Below are positions 4,301-6,626 of a stretch of DNA of 6,626 bases, piece after piece. The notes under the pieces were generated by a model. That model made no database searches. It saw nothing but the letters and a program-made list of their open reading frames with translations, and had not been told where the DNA came from. The position numbers and the translations under genes are program-made. Source of the DNA: PUPG01 sp964463915 (lineage in GTDB: Bacteria; Bacteroidota; Bacteroidia; Bacteroidales; UBA7960); assembly GCA_964463915.1 (NCBI GenBank), contig CAYXEH010000080.1, positions 1 to 6,626 on the forward strand, read 5' to 3'. Position 1 is the stretch's first letter, and every line of letters begins with the position of its first letter.

Positions 4301-6626
4301 GGTTGTGGCTCAAAGGAAGTACTACCATCCCCAAAATCCCAGTAATAACTATCTGCTTCCACATCCATATCAGCAATAAACTCATAAGGCTCGCCAAAAC
4401 AAGCCTCCAGGACAGAGATGGAAAGCCGGGGCGCCTCGGGTATATAAATGTCTTTGGATATCAAATCAGTACATCCATAATGATTGGTTACCTCCAGCTG
4501 TACAGTATACACACCGGGTTGTTCAAAAACATGCGCGGGATGCTGGCTTTGTGAGTGGTTACTGCTTCCCGAATCCGGATCCCCGAAATCCCAGAAATAC
4601 CCCGCAATATCTCCGCCCGGATCGCTTATATTGGCATTGCGCTGGGAAAGATCGGTAAACCGGATCACGCTTCCGGCATGGCCTTCCGAAAAAGTAAAGT
4701 TGGCCCTGGGTGAGGGAGCCACATATATTTCCCGCGTAATTGAACTGCTGCAGCCATGGGAAGTAATAACGGTTAGTTCCACCTCATAGTTGCGATCCGC
4801 TTCTTCATATACATGGCTGACATGACGATTTTCCGGGAATACCACTGTTTTGGTGTTGCCATCCCCAAAATCCCAGATCCAGGTTGTGATGTAACCCTCC
4901 TTTCCTAAGGACAGATCTGTAAATTCCACCTCCCCTCCTGAACAGGCAGGTTGATCCACCATCATAAAGGCCAGTGGATCACGTCGCATTTGCAGGGAAA
5001 TATGGTCTGAAACACTTCCGCATTGCTCATTGGATGCCTCAAGCGTGAGTAACACCTCCCCACGGGAGACATCTTCCCTGCTGGGATAGTAAACCGGGTT
5101 CAGGCTTTTTTGATCCGGATAAAAGTGTCCGCTGCCACTGCTTGACCAACTGAAATCGGTTTCATGGTCAACAAAGGCTTCATTTAATTCCAGGACACCG
5201 TCCTCGCAGATCACCGCATCCTCCCCTGCATAAACGACTGCACCCGGCCATACCTCTACCTCTGCATCATCCGTATGGTAAAGGCCTTCACAACCCTCGC
5301 TGCCATAGGCCGTGAGTTCCAGCTTCATAGTGGTTATTTCATCAACCGGGTCGGGAAAGAAAATTGTTTCCTCATGGTTACGGGGTCTGAAGTTCCCATC
5401 CCCTTGTTTTACCTCCCACAATACCTCGGCTGCATGCTCCGAATGTCCCTTAAGTTCAAAGGCCCGGTTCTCACAAGTTGAAGAAATAGGCATCTTTTTA
5501 ATCTCCGGGAAGGTATTTATTGCCTGATGATTGTTGCTTTCCACATGCTTACCCTCAATGCTTTTCTCTCCAGGGGAAACCAATTCAGGTACTCCCGCAT
5601 CAGCATAAGGCAAAGGATCCACCCTGACGCTTGTGGTATCTGTTACAGTTTCTCCGGCACATTGACCCTGGCCTTCTGCGCTTAGTTGAACAATCATGGT
5701 GGTAGACTCGGTAACCGTCCCAATCTCAGGCCAGAATGAGGTCTTCAGCTGATCAGGCTCTTCAAAAAAGCCATTACCATGAATCACTGACCATGAAGTG
5801 GCAGATGAGTAAAGGGCTGTTGCTTCCAGATCAAAACAGGATACTGCACAAATAATCTCACTATTGCCTGCATCAATCTCCGGCAGTGGGTCAAATACCA
5901 CTTCTACAGCATCAGTTGCCAGACAGGGACCATTTGAAACTGACCAGTAGAAGGTGTAGACGCCTGCCTCAGACACCGTCACATTGGAGTTGGGGGCATA
6001 AATGTCCTCAAAAACAACTTCAGCTCCTGCCACATCGCTGCTCCAGGTCCAGCTGCCTGTGCCCACTGACTCAATACTGGCGTCAAGGGTCGTAGAAACT
6101 CCACATACCTCCTGTGGAGGACCAGCCTGGATCTCAGGCAGGGCAAATACAAGCAGACTGGTGGTAGCCGTAGCGGTACGGATGCCACATCCGCCCTCAC
6201 CATATGCAGTCAGGGTAAACTCCACAATATTTCCCGCATCAGCGGAAGAAGGGAAGTAAGTTGGATCCAGGCGGTCACTGCCGAAAAGCTGACCGGAATC
6301 AGATCCGTCATGGGTCCATCGCAGGCTGTCGGCATTCTGAATGGTGGCCCCTATGATCTGAACGGAGCCGTCTTCGCAAACCGAAAGCGTAGCCGGAGCC
6401 GTAGCCTCCGGCAGGGGATCTACCGAAACCGTCAGGGATGAGGTGGCATATGTACCGCTGCAGGTCCCGGAGCCATAACCCGTAAACTGAAGCACCATGT
6501 CCGTGGGCTCATCCACGGAATCGGGAATAAAGGCAGGAGCAACCTGCGTGCTGGTGGAGGTGCCGGAGTCCGCAAAAACCCCGCCGCCGGATAATACTTC
6601 CCAGCCTACCGACGAGGTATGCGTCG
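1384..6626 (-). CDS. Giant T9SS-secreted PKD/Ig-like repeat protein (5' end beyond window)
   Basis: The frame is open from the right edge (first full codon 6624-6622) to TGA at 1386-1384, 1746 codons. A GTG at 6516 could be read as a start, but the 36 codons upstream are in frame, stop-free and match the same module family (e.g. GWEVLSGGG), and no signal peptide follows the GTG, so the gene begins outside the window. Order of parts: Ig-like modules joined by DPLPxADAG-type linkers (6624 to about 4965); eleven PKD or PKD-like modules with W-D-F-G-D cores (about 4965-2150); two Ig-like modules with VDAGADYSIC and SCEEARI (2138-1672); and a T9SS type B sorting domain (1668-1387). Nearly every module has one Cys near its start and one late, consistent with disulfides in an exported protein. 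PKD and Ig modules are known as extracellular stalk or binding domains; the likely role is a surface or secreted adhesin, the ligand unknown. It lies upstream of another exported modular gene, separated by a likely terminator. Confidence 0.96.
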   Translation of the reverse strand, partial: THTSSVGWEVLSGGGVFADSGTSTSTQVAPAFIPDSVDEPTDMVLQFTGYGSGTCSGTYATSSLTVSVDPLPEATAPATLSVCEDGSVQIIGATIQNADSLRWTHDGSDSGQLFGSDRLDPTYFPSSADAGNIVEFTLTAYGEGGCGIRTATATTSLLVFALPEIQAGPPQEVCGVSTTLDASIESVGTGSWTWSSDVAGAEVVFEDIYAPNSNVTVSEAGVYTFYWSVSNGPCLATDAVEVVFDPLPEIDAGNSEIICAVSCFDLEATALYSSATSWSVIHGNGFFEEPDQLKTSFWPEIGTVTESTTMIVQLSAEGQGQCAGETVTDTTSVRVDPLPYADAGVPELVSPGEKSIEGKHVESNNHQAINTFPEIKKMPISSTCENRAFELKGHSEHAAEVLWEVKQGDGNFRPRNHEETIFFPDPVDEITTMKLELTAYGSEGCEGLYHTDDAEVEVWPGAVVYAGEDAVICEDGVLELNEAFVDHETDFSWSSSGSGHFYPDQKSLNPVYYPSREDVSRGEVLLTLEASNEQCGSVSDHISLQMRRDPLAFMMVDQPACSGGEVEFTDLSLGKEGYITTWIWDFGDGNTKTVVFPENRHVSHVYEEADRNYEVELTVITSHGCSSSITREIYVAPSPRANFTFSEGHAGSVIRFTDLSQRNANISDPGGDIAGYFWDFGDPDSGSSNHSQSQHPAHVFEQPGVYTVQLEVTNHYGCTDLISKDIYIPEAPRLSISVLEACFGEPYEFIADMDVEADSYYWDFGDGSTSFEPQPEHIYSMPGTYEVNLMVRTDDGSELHAEPVTVNVYPPVVAHFDAPDEVCAGASAAFVDLSDTGGLSVASRTWYFGDGHFSSDENPLHQYENPGLYMVRLEILDERGCLATYAQPVQVNQSPVASFEYEGECAGQAVRFSDHSSAGEDYAQITAWHWDFGDPDSGNNSADSRNPLHVFSAPGTYEVHLTVTNNHGCTDKTLKEITVGEMPLPEFEVVKGCFGEPYAFIPEVATDVMSYSWDFGDGNYSDQQHPEHTYSRAGVYEVSLEVTYSDGCLAISDTTEISVNGPIRADFELPEQSCAGNELMFRDLSAVGEGVISVESWSWDFGDGNTSSVQHPGHVYQEEGVFEVSLVVADAMGCTDSLTKELVVGGMPETDFDFAGECPGQEVAFFDRSRVEGEMSQVNSWAWDFGDPGSGSYNTSNRKNPGHVFDNPGTYPVSLTVTTNQGCSTEMTRDVVILPAVSAEIHFEDKVCTDAPVSFTFSLDGEVDTEGIERLEWDFGDGEVTTSIDPGWIPVHHYAEPGNYTVQLQVIQQEGCVSTVSRQLQVVDPPVPVLMVSEQEVCTGQEVILTNITTQIDDEVESWELLVDGQLFGPYDYSDPSQLSYSFDSPGIKNVKLFVYGKGGCMAETSRLIQVRAGPVADFSFESGCEGEPVEFFDESRSGGHAAIVDWQWDFGGTARSGHRNPVHAFDNAGVKTVTLTVEDHRGCVSSRSRQVAIAGAPHVDAGADYSICRGDSIVLEATSKDYPGAGNDFFVWDNGRFQQGKSFAPDTSRTYVVEISDGNACLGSDSITVVVEDVPDIQVEGNDLLSCEEARIRLNAIVDARGHEWEVHWSSVQMEDTIKGDYIWIDHPGWYLAKAVTPGGCEASDSIMVEQDLQVYIPNAFRPESDLSPNQRFMPLFYACEPSDYHLVVFDRHGNEVYSTSDPEDNGWDGTIGGRRAPADTYLYYIEYDLGDGTQVKQGVVYLVR
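1387..1668 (-). other. T9SS type B sorting domain (gliding-motility-associated C-terminal domain)
   Basis: The last 94 residues begin DLQVYIPNAFRPESD and continue with DYHLVVFDRHGNEVY, NGWDGTIGG, APADTYLYYIEY and KQGVVYLVR. This matches the family pattern: IPNAFTPNxDG start, a central VFDRWGxxVY strand, WDGxxxGxxxPxGTYYY, and a final GxVxLxR strand. The family directs cargo across the outer membrane by the type IX system; type B cargo is typically not processed like type A and often depends on a PorP/SprF-like partner. No such partner is in the window. The usual NGDGxND of the first loop is changed to SDLSPNQ here. The protein ends exactly where the family ends, so the 3' end is intact. Confidence 0.93.
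1672..2138 (-). repeat. Two Ig-like modules between the PKD array and the sorting domain
   Basis: The first (about 2138-1905) starts APHVDAGADYSICRGDS and contains FFVWDNGR and ACLGSDSITVVV. The second (about 1903-1672) starts VPDIQVEGNDLLSCEE and ends with GWYLAKAV and GGCEASDSIMVEQ. Both have the early and late cysteines and the D-S-I-x-V final strand of Ig-like spacer modules that commonly precede gliding-associated sorting domains. They are the closest modules to the sorting domain. Confidence 0.8.
2150..4965 (-). repeat. Array of eleven PKD or PKD-like modules
   Basis: W-x-F-G cores occur, in protein order, at about 4870, 4585, 4332, 4078, 3829, 3580, 3322, 3070, 2797 and 2276; one degenerate unit with WELLVDGQLFG lies near 2545. 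Spacing is mostly 249-285 bp, about 84 residues per unit. Typical units read C-x-G-x-x-V-x-F-x-D-x-S, then W-D-F-G-D-G, then H-x-Y, then GxYxVxLxV and GC. Variants are WYFGDG in unit 4 and WDFGGTA in unit 11. PKD modules are extracellular beta-sandwich domains used as stalks or for protein and carbohydrate contact. Confidence 0.95.
2613..4943 (-). repeat. Higher-order tandem repeat: three PKD subtypes in fixed order (three copies plus a partial fourth)
   Basis: Three PKD subtypes recur in the order C-A-B. Subtype C begins CAG/CSG and has WDFGDG (or WYFGDG). Subtype A has the longer turn WDFGDPDSG or WDFGDPGSG followed by an Asn/Ser-rich loop. Subtype B begins CFGEPYxFI. Measured at the first Cys of subtype C, copies start at 4943, 4158 and 3405, with the next block at 2613, giving periods of 785, 753 and 792 bp. 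In the third copy the B unit is diverged. A fourth, decayed block follows below 2613: a degenerate C-like unit, then an A-like unit that has lost the DPDSG turn. Confidence 0.75.
4966..6626 (-). repeat. Ig-like module array with DPLP-type linkers (one partial and five complete modules)
   Basis: Modules start at about 6420 (DPLPEATAP), 6144 (ALPEIQAG), 5892 (DPLPEIDAG), 5619 (DPLPYADAG) and 5250 (WPGAVVYAG); a partial one precedes 6420. Most contain an early Cys (SVCEDG, EVCGVS, IICAVS, STCENR, VICEDG), a Trp in the middle strand, an F/Y-P segment such as PTYFPS or PVYYPS, and a late Cys (GGC, GPC, GQC, EGC, EQC). Lengths are about 276, 252, 273, 369 and 285 bp; the fourth is enlarged. They resemble Ig-like/PKD-like spacer modules of T9SS cargo; I cannot assign a named family for each. 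Confidence 0.75.

Noticed and set aside
2150..4965. CRISPR-like regular spacing of about 250 bp
   Set aside because: The periodic motif is the coding sequence of the PKD W-D-F-G core, in frame throughout; no short direct repeats with spacers.
6514..6516. GTG at 6516 as the start of the giant gene
   Set aside because: The frame is open upstream to the edge with matching module sequence, and no signal peptide follows the GTG.
1..6626. Diversity-generating retroelement acting on the repeat proteins
   Set aside because: No reverse transcriptase, template repeat or adenine-biased variable copy is visible; repeat variation looks like ordinary divergence.

Overview
The window looks like a piece of a Bacteroidota chromosome. 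The main evidence is the C-terminal domain of the large gene, a gliding-motility-associated (CHU_C-like) domain that acts as a type B sorting signal for the type IX secretion system (T9SS), found only in that phylum. Supporting signs are long arrays of PKD and Ig-like modules, a signal peptide ending in SGQ, and an AT-rich leader without a Shine-Dalgarno sequence. Moderate GC (about 50% in sampled lines) and the repeated DPLPxADAG linkers would fit a marine or sediment Bacteroidota, but I cannot name a genus.

Layout, all on the minus strand, so transcription reads from high to low coordinates. (1) 6626 to 1384: the 3' part (1746 codons) of a giant cell-surface or secreted protein whose 5' end lies beyond the right edge. 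In order it carries one partial and five complete Ig-like modules, eleven PKD or PKD-like modules (ten with a W-x-F-G core, one degenerate), two further Ig-like modules and the T9SS sorting domain. (2) 1383 to 1041: a 343-bp intergenic gap with a likely terminator just after the stop, a second hairpin followed by a T10 run, and an AT-rich leader. (3) 1040 to 1: the 5' part (346 codons) of a second secreted modular protein with a clear signal peptide, a possible SprB-like repeat and Ig-like modules, running off the left edge. It also shows a change in base composition and a possible frameshift near the edge.

Both products appear to be exported modular proteins of the adhesin or gliding-matrix type, and the end of the second gene uses the same kind of Ig-like module as the start of the first. 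The terminator and long gap suggest separate transcription units, possibly related by duplication or module exchange. No enzyme, transporter, regulator, RNA gene, CRISPR array or mobile element is visible. The most notable structure is a higher-order repeat in the PKD array: three distinct PKD subtypes recur in fixed order with a period of about 750-790 bp, which points to growth by duplication of three-domain blocks.
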